A stretch of DNA of 64,000 bases, from assembly GCA_024516035.1 (NCBI GenBank), contig CM044959.1:8561665-8625664 (forward strand), given 5' to 3'. Of the stretch, positions 31,577-42,183 are shown in pieces. Source of the stretch: Bactericera cockerelli (Eukaryota > Arthropoda > Insecta > Hemiptera > Triozidae). Under the pieces are notes generated by a model that saw nothing but the letters and a program-made list of their open reading frames with translations, ran no database searches and was not told where the DNA came from. Each line of letters begins with the position of its first letter. The first letter of the stretch is position 1. The translations under genes and the position numbers were made by a program.

Positions 31577-31690
31577 GACCTGCGTGACTCAGTGGTTAAA
31601 AGCATTGGATGCTGATGCGGAGGTTGCGGGTTCGAATCGTGGCCAGAGCGGAAAATTCTGAAGTAATGCGAAAGCGGTTCCGAGGCACAG
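31577..31690 (+). mobile_element. SINE group 5 (tRNA-derived)
   Basis: gcgtgactcagtggttaaaa (box A), gttgcgggttcgaatcgtgg (box B), then agagcggaaaattctgaag. Other copies at 36527 and 55305. Confidence 0.8.
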
Positions 31691-31700
31691 TTAAGATTAA

Positions 31701-32010
31701 CACGTTCAGCGCCGTAAACCCATATGGGGGCTTTTTTTTAGAAATAAGGCTGGTACCGAAAACCCACTTGGGGGCTTTATTGACTGGTACCGTAAACCTT
31801 CCTGGGGGTTTTTGAAATATGCGAAGAGTTTCTGTACACTAAACCCCTTTATAGGGCTTTTATCTCGATGTATTTCTTATGGGATTATGATTGTCCTGGA
31901 ACACTCCAACTTGATATACTTGTCAATTTGTAAAAACATGTCTATTTTTTGGCTAAACATCTGAACAAGTTTGGCACAGAACAGTATATAATATTGCGGC
32001 GATGAACGTG
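31701..32010. mobile_element. piggyBac-like MITE with TTAA target duplication
   Basis: TTAA at 31697-31700 and 32011-32014; ends cacgttcagcgccgt and its inverted form with two mismatches. The interior has the repeated word accg-aaaccc-gggggctt. No ORF. Confidence 0.8.
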
Positions 32011-32025
32011 TTAAAAAAAGAACAT

Positions 32026-32236
32026 AATAATAATATTAATATCGCCTTATTTATACTGTCCGATTAAGACTATTTAAGTCCTATTATTCCAGCAGTAAGC
32101 CCAAGACATATTATTATGTGGTAAAAATCCCATATGGGATGATTATTATGTCATGTCCCGGCTGGTTTTCGAACCCACGACATTTGGATTCTCTGGATTC
32201 ACCAAGTGCCGCCTTTACCACTGAGCTATCGGGACA
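32026..32236 (-). mobile_element. SINE group 1 (tRNA-derived)
   Basis: tcgccttatttatactgtcc to gagctatcgggacaga. Confidence 0.9.
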
Positions 32237-32483
32237 GACAAAAAAAATTATAGTAGTACCTAGTGCTTAACCATTTTTCTTGAACGATCATTGTAACGGT
32301 CTCGACCAAAACCTACCGCGGGGGTAGGAAAGAGAGGTTCAGGAAAAAGCCAGGTGGTATTTTAGCTGAATAGTTCTAAAATTGAAAGACACTTGTAGAT
32401 TTGTTCTTAAATAAAATACACGTTTTGGTTAAACATCTTGTGGTATTATACAGGGAACGTCAGTTAGACCAACGAAGGACTTA

Positions 32484-32710
32484 GGATGATATGCAGAGTC
32501 CTCACTTTAGAGGTGCCTGGGTCATTTGTCCCTTCAGCTGATTTTGTTATCCAGAGACGTTTGTTTGAAGAGCCTGTGCGCATGCGCATTCAGATGTCTC
32601 TTTTTTTTTAATTGTCAAGGTCGAAGTTTTCTCTATAGCAAGCTTGGGACCACCCTACAGTGAACCCTATAAGGACAAAAAAAAACGTCTCTGCATACCA
32701 GCCTTAGTCT
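32484..32710. mobile_element. MITE family C (TIR ctaaggctggtatgcagag)
   Basis: Inverted ends ttaggatgatatgcagag and 'ctctgcataccagccttag' with interior gcctgggtcatttgtccctt and 'gggaccaccctacagtga'. A second copy at about 44424-44942 carries a nested insertion. Confidence 0.8.
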
Positions 32711-33454
32711 AACAAATGGCACCGGTGATGCTTAAAGTTAGAAGAAGCGATAGACTCTTTTCTTTTGTGTCACAAGAATTCAAAGAGTCATTTTGAAGTA
32801 TGAATAGTACAATGGTAATTTTCTTCAACACATTTACAAGGTTAAAGGAAATGTACTGCATTTCATGATGAGAGCAAATAAGCTCAAAACAGCTGTCCAG
32901 GTATGTTCTGATATTCATGTACATCTAGTACAACTTCTTACTTTTCTGTTTATACTGATTTGAGTAATGATTATTCATAATTGAATAAGAATTGTTCAAA
33001 TTTAAATTGTCAGAGCCTTCATGTGCCAGTACATTTCTAGTTAAAATGAGTGTACAGAATTCAGATTATATTATAAAAGAAAAATATTGACCGATTTCTA
33101 AAAACCTCATACGGACATGAACGGTTATATTATACGAATAGAGAGAGAGAGAAACAGAACATGTTGGGTACAATGTCCGATTAAGATTTGGAGTACACAA
33201 ATAACCTTTAGTATATTACCTATATAATTCGAGTAAAGAACCTTTGATTTGGCAGTGACTTTAAAAAATTATTATTTAATAATTAATATCTATACTCTAT
33301 AATTATGTATTTATAAAATATATAAGGTTGTTTTTAGACAGACAGTTGGCTTTTTCACCAAGATCAAAAAACAAGTGTTGGACCGGGCTAAAAAATCTTT
33401 CACTCTGATAGAACCGAGAAGAATGACTAACCTGTTGCTTTCTATAACCTGCTT
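32711..33454. other. AT-rich intergenic sequence
   Basis: No gene or structured repeat recognised. Confidence 0.4.
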
Positions 33455-33575
33455 TCTATGGACATGAAAGGAGCCTAGACATTGGATCTGGGCTCTGGCC
33501 GTCCATATAATTCTCTCACAACCGTGATTTAGCTATCAATACCTATCTCACGGACACGGAATTATTATACCTGTG
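33455..33575 (-). repeat. Dispersed repeat shared with 51080-51185
   Basis: Inverted relative to the other copy: catgaaaggagcctagacat, ctatctcacggacacggaat. Confidence 0.6.
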
Positions 33576-33579
33576 ATAG

Positions 33580-33745
33580 TAAACTTATATTTATACTGCC
33601 TCCGATGGACTATTAGAGCCCCTTAATACAGCAGTTGCTTAGGTGTCATTGTGTGGTCAAATTCATGCATTGTTTGGGATTCGAACCAACGGATCCCCAG
33701 GCTACCAGACTATCGCTTTAACCACTTGGCTACCAGTGGATTGAC
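33580..33745 (-). mobile_element. tRNA-derived SINE related to group 1
   Basis: Box B complement gggattcgaaccaacggatc and box A complement taaccacttggctaccag. 3' end resembles group 1 (tatactgcct-cgatggacta). Confidence 0.65.
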
Positions 33746-33801
33746 AGCCTAGGGCTAACTACTTGACCACTATCATGTGTTATTTTAAAGTAAGTTATAG
33801 T

Positions 33802-33930
33802 AAGGCCGAAGTTAATGACAAATTCTATAACTTAAGTCATTGCTAAGCGTCGGTTTTCCGTATCTTAACAGTACGCAATCCGTGACTTGGGCCACAGAGG
33901 TATTACAAAAGCGTCTATTAATTTTGCCTT
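33802..33930. mobile_element. MITE family A
   Basis: Inverted orientation: ataacttaagtcattgctaa, acagtacgcaatccgtgact, gtctattaattttgcctt. Confidence 0.85.
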
Positions 33931-35398
33931 AAATGTCCGAATCGGTGCTCCCAAAACGAAAACAATTATCAAATTATTTTGTCGTGATAAACTGGATCCG
34001 ATCTGATTAAAATCGGGATCAATTTGCATACGATCTCTTTTTTTCCAGATCGGATCGCGATCTTTACCCGATCCTTCTATCCTCCTTAGGATCTCCGCAA
34101 TTTTTTGGTTGATATCTCGTAAAAGTATACGAACGTGTAAAATAACGTAAAATTTATTACTTCCGATAATTTCTAATATTAGAAATTGTGTTCGTTTTTG
34201 TTAAAAAATAATAATAATATTTTTTTGCTCCGTTTTTTTTTCTTTTCTTTTTTTACATGCCTTATTTGCAGGAGGTGATCATTCGCATCATTCAATTTCA
34301 AAATATATTTTACTAATTTCGCATCATTCAATTTCAAAATATATAATTTACTAAAACATTATTTACACTTTCGGTACAAGATTTGGCTCGCCTACAGGAA
34401 CACTTGTTCTCAAATCTTTCGTAGCCAAATATTTATTGCTAATTTTTTTTCATTGAGAGTGGTAATACTTGTAGAACTTCCTAAAAGAGAAAACAAAAAC
34501 GTTTTGCTATCGTCTAAAATTATAAGCATTTTGCTTTTTGTAATAATACTGACAATCTCCGATTGGTTAATATTGCTTGTGCTGATTTTCTCCGAAATCA
34601 GCAGTCATTTAACAATTAAAATATTGGACCTTAGAAGTTATTTAGCATGATCCCTAATATTTCTCTGGCCAATGATTTCCTTACAAATACAGCTCTAATA
34701 ACCTACTTATGAGGGGAAAGAATATGAAATGTAATATCATCTCGATTTTTTTAATTAGTATGATTTTGACCATTGAAATTATTGGCAACCACACTTGAAA
34801 AATTCTAGGACCCAAAATTTTATTCGTAAAAAGGGCTAGGTATAATTTCACATCCATTGATGCGTTCATTTATTGATACAATTTTTATACATCACAAAAG
34901 TTTGACATAGTGTCAAGATACGTTCATTTACATTTATACCTACGAATATCTAAACACTGGGTACAATTACTGAATAGCCTTTGAAATCTTTTTGATCTAT
35001 TAGAATCAACGAAATTCAAAAAGAGAATAGTCGAAATAGGAAACGAAATAAAAAGTATATCAAAGTACAATTATAAATTAAATTTGTTAGTCACCTATAG
35101 TTTTTAACTGAGCAAATTTTTCTTTAAGACTATAGTGGAAATACATTGGGACGTTTGAAGTGCGTTTTCTGAGGTCTCTGTAAGGGGGTGTAACCTCGGC
35201 CGTCTTGCGAAGATCTTTGCGAACGTCTTAGAATACAATGAAAATTTGCTCCTTAATAATGACGTGAAATAATACTGGTGGTAATTATTCGAAGAAGCGA
35301 TTCGAAAACTAGGCCACTAACAGAGTTCATATGAAGACCACACGGGAAAAAAGATGAAGGTCCAGGATTTTTCATTTCGATAAAATTAAGATTTAAAG
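33931..35398. other. AT-rich intergenic sequence
   Basis: Contains a direct duplication of 'cgcatcattcaatttcaaaatatat' -type text near 34282-34345. No gene recognised; ORF 34453-34650 is hydrophobic by AT bias only. Confidence 0.45.
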
Positions 35399-35427
35399 TC
35401 CAAAGCTCTGTCGCAGTTTAATTAATT

Positions 35428-35559
35428 AGGGCGGAATTAATAGACAACATCAATAACTTAAGTCGTTGGTAAGTGTCGGTTTTCCCTATCTTACACAGTA
35501 CGCAATCGGTGACTTAGCGCCACAGAGGTATTACAAAAACGTCTATTAATTTCGCCCTT
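35428..35559. mobile_element. MITE family A flanked by a 30-bp direct repeat
   Basis: Complete copy. The flanks 35398-35427 and 35560-35591 both read gtccaaagctctgtcgcagt followed by ttaattaatta-like text, much longer than an ordinary target duplication. Confidence 0.85.
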
Positions 35560-35894
35560 GTCCAAAGCTCTGTCGCAGTTAAATTAATTAAGTTTTACTG
35601 GATCTTTTTAAATAATAAAATAGACTGTATTATAATTATGGAAATAGTATAATAGCAGGTGCATCGATCTTTCCGTGTATGGGTATTTTTTTCGATTAAG
35701 ATATCTCAGTACCCTCATTTTTTGCAATTTTTGAATACTACACATCAAACCTACAGTACCAGCTAATATCCAAAACCACCAATAACTCATTTTTTTTTTT
35801 TTTTTTTTAATTTTAATTTTTTGTTCCCTCATTCTTTTTCCCATGTGGTCTGCCATGGTTTTCACTTATTTCATAAGAACTATATTTTTATTAA

Positions 35895-36261
35895 TCTTAA
35901 TATATAAATGTCAAAGTCACTGACTGACCACTGACTGATCATCGCTCTACAGCCCAAACCGTAAGTCCTAGGAAGCTGAAATTTGGTAGGTAGCTTTGTC
36001 TTATAGTCTAGATGTGCAATAAGACGGGATTTTTCGAAATTCCCACTACAACACCTGCCATTGGCGAAAAAGGATTTTTGCTTTCACGGCCATGCCTCGG
36101 CCTAGGAAGCTGAAATTTGGTAGGTAGCTTTGTCTTATAGTCTAGATGTGCAATAAGACGGGATTTTTCGAAATTCCCACTACAACACCTGCCATTGGCG
36201 AAAAAGGATTTTTGCTTTCACGGCCATGCCTCGGCCCGCAAAGCGGGCGACAGCCCGCTAG
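35895..36261 (+). mobile_element. Short non-autonomous Helitron
   Basis: Starts TC (tcttaatatataaatgtc), ends CTAG after a GC hairpin (gcccgcaaagcgggc) and a short spacer, and sits between A and T, all typical of Helitrons. The inside is a 134-bp tandem duplication (units from 35967 and 36101). No Rep/helicase. Confidence 0.85.
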
Positions 36262-36526
36262 TAGATAATAAAATATAGTTCTTAAGTAGTTATTGTTAGT
36301 GAAAATTTTGTTCTTAAAACATTAAAACAAGTCACAATATTATTTGGTCTTGATATTATTCAAGCAATAAAAGCATGGTTTCCAATAAAATTCAATCTTC
36401 AAGACCTCAATCATTTTTTTTTTTTTTTTTTTTAATTCAGTTCAACGTCGCGCTTAACTACTTTTGTTCATATGATGACGAGGCTTCAATTAATTGTGTT
36501 CAACTATTATGGCAATAACTATTATA

Positions 36527-36664
36527 ACCTCCGTAGCTCAGTGTTTAAGAACATTGGTTATTACTGACCCAGACGTTGAGGGGACGAATCCCGGCCGGAG
36601 CGGAAAATTCTAACCAAAATTTTCCTTTTCTGGAATGGCATGGATGTAAAGGTAAAGTGCCCTG
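36527..36664 (+). mobile_element. SINE group 5 (tRNA-derived)
   Basis: cctccgtagctcagtgttta, gacgaatcccggccggagcg, tggaatggcatggatgtaaa. Confidence 0.8.
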
Positions 36665-37085
36665 AAAAAAAAACCATTATGGTTATTAATTAATCTTCAA
36701 TTATGGCCAGTAAAATGACTAAAAATTGTATTTGAAAAATTCTCAAGACCAAATAATATTCTGTTCATATTAAATGCGTCTGTAAATGCCTTAATTTTCA
36801 AGTCACCTTCCAATCTGTTACCATGGTTGCTTGTCAACAAAATTAGCTAAGTTTTTTTTTATATAAAGGGGTGAAATTTTAATATTGAAAGGATATTGCG
36901 AGGTGTTGGTAAAATCCGTGCACTGCCCAAAATAGTCGACCTATTAAATTTCGCTCAGCAGTAGGTCGAGAGTTCGAGACGGAAAGGTCGCTTGAATTTT
37001 TCAACCGCATCAGGGACTCAACCCCGAGGCTGCTGAGTGTCCAGCTTTAACTGACGTAATGACCTACCACTATATTTTTTTCTTT

Positions 37086-37311
37086 TTAATTTGGGTTTTA
37101 ACGTCCCTTTCAACTGCATGGTCCTATCACGAGGGGGGTCTTACCATCCATTCGCAGGAAACTCACAAACTGGCTACCCACATTAACCTCACCTAGCCTG
37201 GGTTGGGCCGGAACGCCAGCAACACGAAGTCTTCACCTCGCTGGACGTTGCTTTACTTCGATGATACGAGAACCGGTGCATTCAACGCGCCATCGACGCG
37301 CGACGCTGGCC
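37086..37311 (-). mobile_element. 5S rRNA-derived SINE
   Basis: tttcaactgcatggtcctat to ccatcgacgcgcgacgctgg, nearly full-length. Confidence 0.85.
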
Positions 37312-37479
37312 TACCACTAGTTGATCAACATACTCGCAATCTATTTCAAATTAAAATCTCTAATTACACAAAATGAAAAATTTCTCTAGGATCTACCAAG
37401 AGGTTTTTTTTATGTCTGATTGAAAAATGTACAGAAGTAGTGAGGAAACGAGAACGAAATACAAAATATTGTAAGTTCA

Positions 37480-38547
37480 CTATCTAATGATAAATAATTT
37501 TATATTATGTCGAGCAAACAGAACTTTACTCGGGTAAATATTTAAACATAGTAATTTAAAATAATTAACTACTTCAATAATAAGTTTATGTCTAAAATTT
37601 AGAAGATTGGAGAAAAAGGCAGACGTTGTATCGCGAGCTTGGACTGCATACAACTGCAGTGAACCTTGACAAGCTTGCATTTCAGCAGTGCAATTCTTGC
37701 TGCACTCATCACTACATTCGCTAGTTGGCAGTCTAGGTTTTCTCGGTACAAGGACACCAGGGCCGATTTGATTGGATGCCATTCTAGATTTCCTGGCTTT
37801 GAGGACTCCATAAAAAGGCATTTCATCATAGGAAACCTTGCTTTGATTGGATTGCACTTGACACCGCTTGATCAGTTGATTGGATGACAAGCTTCTTTGC
37901 CTCACTGCTAGGGCACCACAACTCAGTTGATTGGATGACAAGCTTCTCCTCTGCACCGCTAGGGCACCACAGCTCAATTGATTGGATGACATCTTGCTCT
38001 TCCTCACTGCTAGGGCACCACAACTCAATTGATTGGATGACAAGCTTCTCTTTCTCACCGCTAGGGCACCACAACTCAGTTGATTGTATGACAAGCTTCT
38101 CTTCTGTACCGCTGGGCCACTATAACTCAGTTGATTTAATGACATACTTCTCTTTCTCTTCAGTTGACGGGATGAGATCCTACTTTTCCTCACCGCTAAG
38201 CCACCACAACTCAGTTGATTGGATGACAAGCTTCTCTTCTGCACAGCTAGAGCACCACAACTCAATTGATTGGATGACAAGCTTCTCTTTCTCACCGCTA
38301 GGCCACTACAACTCAGTTGATTGGATGACAAGCTTCTCTCCTGCACCGCTAGGGCACAACCCAGTTGATTGGATGACAAGCTTCTTTTCTTCGTCGCTAG
38401 GGCACAACTCAGTTGATTGGATGACAAGCTTCTCCTCTGCACTGCTAGGGCACCACAACGCAGTTGATTGGATGACAAGCTTCTTTTCTTCGCCGCTAGG
38501 ACCGACGAGGCTGGCGGCTCAATTCTAGAACTGGAGGGCGGGGTCAT
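37480..38547 (-). CDS. Putative 17-residue tandem-repeat protein, function unknown
   Basis: A 355-codon frame from ATG 38545-38547 to a stop at 37480. About 14 units follow the pattern KRSLSSNQLSCGALAV, degenerating toward both ends (KSRMASNQIGPGVLV near the C-terminal side). A unique tail with several cysteines follows (ECSDECSKNC). Unit lengths differ only by multiples of three. Most changes between units are silent in this frame (for example TTG/CTG Leu, AGC/AGT Ser, GCG/GCT Ala) but would alter residues on the other strand, so this strand is likely the coding one. Repeated K/R-R-S-L-S resembles basophilic-kinase sites, and repeated dibasic pairs resemble prohormone sites, but no signal peptide is seen. 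It may be an extension of the upstream frame across a UGA at 38557-38559. No family recognised. Confidence 0.5.
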   Translation of the reverse strand: MTPPSSSRIEPPASSVLAAKKRSLSSNQLRCGALAVQRRSLSSNQLSCALATKKRSLSSNQLGCALAVQERSLSSNQLSCSGLAVRKRSLSSNQLSCGALAVQKRSLSSNQLSCGGLAVRKSRISSRQLKRKRSMSLNQLSYSGPAVQKRSLSYNQLSCGALAVRKRSLSSNQLSCGALAVRKSKMSSNQLSCGALAVQRRSLSSNQLSCGALAVRQRSLSSNQLIKRCQVQSNQSKVSYDEMPFYGVLKARKSRMASNQIGPGVLVPRKPRLPTSECSDECSKNCTAEMQACQGSLQLYAVQARDTTSAFFSNLLNFRHKLIIEVVNYFKLLCLNIYPSKVLFARHNIKLFIIR

Positions 38548-38556
38548 GTGCTCTGG

Positions 38557-38648
38557 TCAGACCACACTGTTGGACTGGAACCTCGGAGGAGGCAGGGGGG
38601 GCGGGGGCCTCAGGGGTTGTTCAGAGTAGGGGGAAGATTCACTCACAG
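38557..38648 (-). CDS. Putative proline-rich terminal exon
   Basis: An acceptor TGTTTCAG precedes 38648. The frame reads SVSESSPYSEQP, PPPPLPPP and ends QSNSVV then TGA (38557-38559). The last residues S-V-V fit a class I PDZ ligand. The 17-residue repeat frame continues in the same frame after the TGA. The exon joins in phase with 44242-44342. Protein family unknown. Confidence 0.4.
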
Positions 38649-38940
38649 CTGAAACAGAGACGATGCCAAACGGACGAGGACAAAATGAGTAAAAAAAAAT
38701 ATATTCGCGTTTGAAGGACTGGGTGGAAGAGATTGCCAAAGGCAATGACATTCTATTCATTCTATGTTTTATGTTTTTTTTCTTGTAAACTTTGACTTGT
38801 GTTCCACAATTTATATTGACTCCTAGAATCGTTTCTGAAAGTATCTAAAAAAAAAACTCGGACACCCTGTATACTTTTAATTTACATCTTGTGTATTTTA
38901 ATTGGACACCACAGACAAGAGGCCATTTTCCATTTTGTTT

Positions 38941-39188
38941 TTTGGTTTTTTGTAACGTCGCTTTCAACTACATGGTCATATCACGACGGGGGTTTTACCC
39001 TCCATTCCCTGGAAACTCACAGAGCACCTACTCAAATTAACCTCACCCAGCCTGAGTAGGGCCAGGAATAGCCAGCATCACGAGGGTTCGAATTTGATTA
39101 ACCACCCATCCAAGTCCTAACCTCGCTAGATGATGCTTAACTTCAGTGACAAAACGAGAACTGGTGTATTCAACGTGCCATCGAAGTT
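38941..39188 (-). mobile_element. 5S rRNA-derived SINE
   Basis: acgtcgctttcaactacatg to aacgtgccatcgaagttgg. Confidence 0.82.
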
Positions 39189-39374
39189 GGACAATCCTCT
39201 TTTGGTTTTACTGTCGAACCTAGATATAAAAGAACTCAAGATACCGGATTTTTTTTCATGTATCCAGGTTTCTCTTATAAAGATTTTATTTTCCCTTATA
39301 AAGAGGTAAATTAGACCTGGAAATGTTTCTCTTATGTCCAGGTTTTTCTTTTCCAGTTCTCTTATATTTTTTTT

Positions 39375-39840
39375 TTTGTGAGGATAGGAAATTCCTCTAA
39401 AGACACCCAGCCACCTCACTCCCTGGGGTGTGGGATTTTTACCCACTAAAAACCTATCCTCCGAAGACGTAGGAGATCCCGGAACCGTGTGATACATTAC
39501 TTCGGGATCTCTACGCTTTGGGCTCTCACCTATTTTGGGCCCTAAACCTATCTCCATCCTTCATTTTCACTCTTACTATTTCTCTGACCATTTTCTCTAC
39601 GCAATTCCATTTTTCTTTACTCTCAAGCATCTCCGAAATTTGTTTCCTTTTTCTACTCTTTTCTCTAAATAATTCTCACACTCTATCCTGACTTGGGCAA
39701 ACCTAGGGCAAACAAAAATTGAGTGCTCAGGGCTCTCCTCTTGCTCACAATAATCACACTTATTCACTCTACACTTTCTCATTCTTAGCAGGTAGTTCTT
39801 GAAAACCCCGTGACCGCTTAGAAATCTTATAATTATTATA
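39375..39840 (-). mobile_element. LINE fragment, C-terminal end (R1/Jockey-like)
   Basis: On the minus strand the frame reads FLSGHGVFKNYLLRMRK, then CDYCEQEESPEHSIFVCPRF, the C-terminal Cys/His motif (C-x2-C, H, C) found after the RT/RNase H region of R1/I/Jockey-like elements. The 5' part is absent. It ends in a 3' UTR with ctggggtgtgggatttt. Confidence 0.75.
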
Positions 39841-40130
39841 AGAGTATTAGGAGAAAATAGTATTGTTAATTTGCACAGAACAGAAGTTCAAACGGAGCCT
39901 GTAAAATATAAAGACTCTGCTTAAACGGAGACGAAATTTTCTTAACATTAGAGCCTAAATAATTCATATTGGATATGCAAAAAGATTAAACAATATCACT
40001 AAATACACACAATAACATTTTTTTTAAAAAATAAACAAAAATCAAATCCACTACACAAAAAAGAGGAGAAAAATACTTTCTAAACCTCAGAGAAAAATTT
40101 TTGGAAGTAAAAAAAAAATGCAAGACTCAG

Positions 40131-40378
40131 GCCGAATCATGAAACAGGATAAGTTAATCTTAGTGGACACTATCCCTTAACTTTCACCTTGACAACAACT
40201 GTAGAGGTCATATCTAAGCCGGGCTTTGTAACTGTATATTAGCTCTGTGGCGCAACGGAGCTGTGGCCAGCCTCCGTGACGGAAAATCTTGTTTGAAAAT
40301 ACCTATCGGTCAGCTGATAAAATCTAAGGGTCGGCTTAGATTTACTAATCCTGATTCATATTACGGTCCTCAGAGTAC
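40131..40378. mobile_element. MITE family B
   Basis: Ends ggccgaatcatgaaacagga and 'aatcctgattcatattacggtcc'-type inverted text. Interior ttaatcttagtggacactat and ctgtggccagcctccgtgac. Confidence 0.75.
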
Positions 40379-40455
40379 CTACCTTAATGACTGGTTCCAT
40401 TACGACCAAAAATTGTTTGGTAGTGTCCAATTTTTGCCTTGTTCTTGTGAGATTT

Positions 40456-40588
40456 AGGGCGGAATTAATAGACGTTTTTGTAATACCTCTGTGGCGCTAA
40501 GTCACGGATTGCGTACTGTGTAAGATAGGGAAAATCGACACTTACCAACGACTTAAGTTATTGATATTGTCTATTAATTCCGCCCTTA
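40456..40588. mobile_element. MITE family A, best copy
   Basis: Perfect inverted ends agggcggaattaatagac / gtctattaattccgccct. It lies just beyond the family B copy. Confidence 0.9.
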
Positions 40589-40999
40589 AACTCCATAGTT
40601 TGTGATGTTTGAACTCCATAATTTGTGAGGTTTAAGCTCCAGATTGTGAGGTTTTTAAATGAGTAATGAAAAGACCTAAGTGTTCTGAAGCGTGTTGAAG
40701 TTTGTTGAAGAAGTGATTTTTTCACCGCTGCGACATGGGTGGTGATAAAAAGAAAAAGTGTACAGGGTGGGTTATAATATGAAGTTAAAATAATTTAATT
40801 GAATTATGCCGTTGAAAGCGAAGTTAAACCCTAAATTAAAAAAAAAGAAAAAAAGTTGAAAAGTTACAGCCTGAATAGCACCTACAAGTCCATTTAAAAC
40901 TCAGGTGTGATCAAATTAAGCTAATAATAAGTTAATGAATACTTTTAATAGTCTGTTTAAAGATTCTGCGATTTTCAAAGGTAGCGTGGATTTTCGTGT
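40589..40999. other. AT-rich intergenic sequence
   Basis: Short near-repeats of ctccatagtttgtgatgtt at 40592-40655; otherwise nothing recognised. Confidence 0.4.
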
Positions 41000-41278
41000 G
41001 TGTGCGAATTTGAAGAGAAGCAAGAAAAGGAAAGTACGAACCTTTTGCGAAAATTGGTCACAAAAGCGAACGGTCGTTCTGAAGACACGTCAAGAAAAAC
41101 GAACCGTCCTGTAAATTTGTTTAAATATTGGATGCAAAACTTGCATACACCGAGTGTCGTCGCGGGAGGGTCCTGTGTCTATGCACGGCGCGTCGGACGT
41201 AAGGACTTGATTGCACTAAAAGAGAAAATGGAATGTGATTTTAAAAAAGAAATAAGGGGGGAGGGGGTGTCCTTGTAA
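41000..41278 (+). other. Unrecognised 92-codon frame
   Basis: Starts MCEFEEKQEKESTN and contains PVNLFKYWMQNLHTPSVV and YARRVGRKDLIALKEKM. Composition looks more protein-like than neighbouring frames, but no family is recognised and there is no clear gene context. It could be a decayed transposon ORF or one exon. Confidence 0.25.
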
Positions 41279-41333
41279 CTGTAGGGTGTCCTTGTAACTG
41301 TAGGGTGTCCTTGTAACTGTAGGGTGTCCTTAT
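41266..41333. repeat. Tandem 20-bp repeat (gtgtccttgtaactgtaggg)
   Basis: Three full units and one partial unit, the first overlapping the end of the frame above. Confidence 0.95.
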
Positions 41334-41397
41334 AATAGTGGTTGAGTGGAAGAGCTCACATGTGAGAACCCTGCCACTCTAAAGAGAGCCATAAGAG

Positions 41398-41590
41398 TCC
41401 CGATAGCTCAGTGGTAAAAGCGGCACTCTGTGAATCCAGAGGTTCCAGAGGTCGTGGGTTCGAAACCCAGCCGGGACATGACAAGTTATCATCCCATTTG
41501 GGATTTTTACCGCATAATAATATGTCTTGGGCTTACTGCTAGAATAATGGGACTTTAATAGTCCTAATCGGGCACTATAAATAAGACGTT
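41398..41590 (+). mobile_element. SINE group 1 (tRNA-derived), plus orientation
   Basis: Head cccgatagctcagtggtaaa, box B gtgggttcgaaacccagccg; acceptor-stem-like gtcccg/cgggac pair retained. Confidence 0.92.
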
Positions 41591-41605
41591 TAAAAAAAAT
41601 CTAAG

Positions 41606-41784
41606 GGATACCTTCCGGTGCGCTCGTGTTGACCCAGCACCTAATTGGGAAGTATTGTGTCACTCTCGCCCATCAGAGGGGAGGCATACTACGGGATGGG
41701 CAGGCTACAATACAGACCACAAGGGTCTACAGTAGCTCCTGTTACATGGCTACGAAATAAAAAAGGCTGTGAAACACTCATCTT
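41606..41784 (+). mobile_element. SINE group 2, body only
   Basis: gggataccttccggtgcgct to gaaacactcatctt. The tRNA-like head is missing and it abuts the group 1 SINE. Confidence 0.85.
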
Positions 41785-41907
41785 TAAAAAAAACCTGCAA
41801 ATTCTCAGATTTATATCTTTCCTGTCTATCCAACACTATGACACCATTCATATGATGAGTTAATGAACCTGGTGTGATTATATCCTGTATAAGAATGTAA
41901 ATATCTC

Positions 41908-42183
41908 ATAATAATATTGCCTTATTTATACTGCCCTGTATTAGGACTTTTGAGTCCCATTATTCCAGCAGTAAGCCCAAAACGTATTATTATGTGGTCA
42001 AAATCCTAAATCAGTATAAACAGAAAATTGAGAAGTTGTACTAGATGTACATCAATCTAGTACAACTTCTCACTTGTCATGTCAAATGGGAGGGTAACTT
42101 GTCATGTCCCGGCTGGCTGGGTTTTGAACCCGTGACCTCTGAATTACCAGTCAGACGTCTTGATCACTGAGCTACCGGAACAG
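41908..42183 (-). mobile_element. SINE group 1 with internal insertion
   Basis: Group 1 ends are intact. About 75 bp of unrelated text, containing a short inverted repeat of 'gaagttgtactagatgtaca', interrupts the body near 42010-42085. Confidence 0.85.

Noticed and set aside
37884..38528. Plus-strand 214-codon frame (LGHHNSVDWMTSF repeats)
   Set aside because: It is the complement of the repeat array. Unit differences are mostly silent on the minus strand but change residues here (for example N/S, V/I, P/Q), and it has no unique flanking sequence.
41398..41477. Possible tRNA gene
   Set aside because: Has box A, box B and a paired stem, but is the head of a SINE with the standard group 1 body attached.
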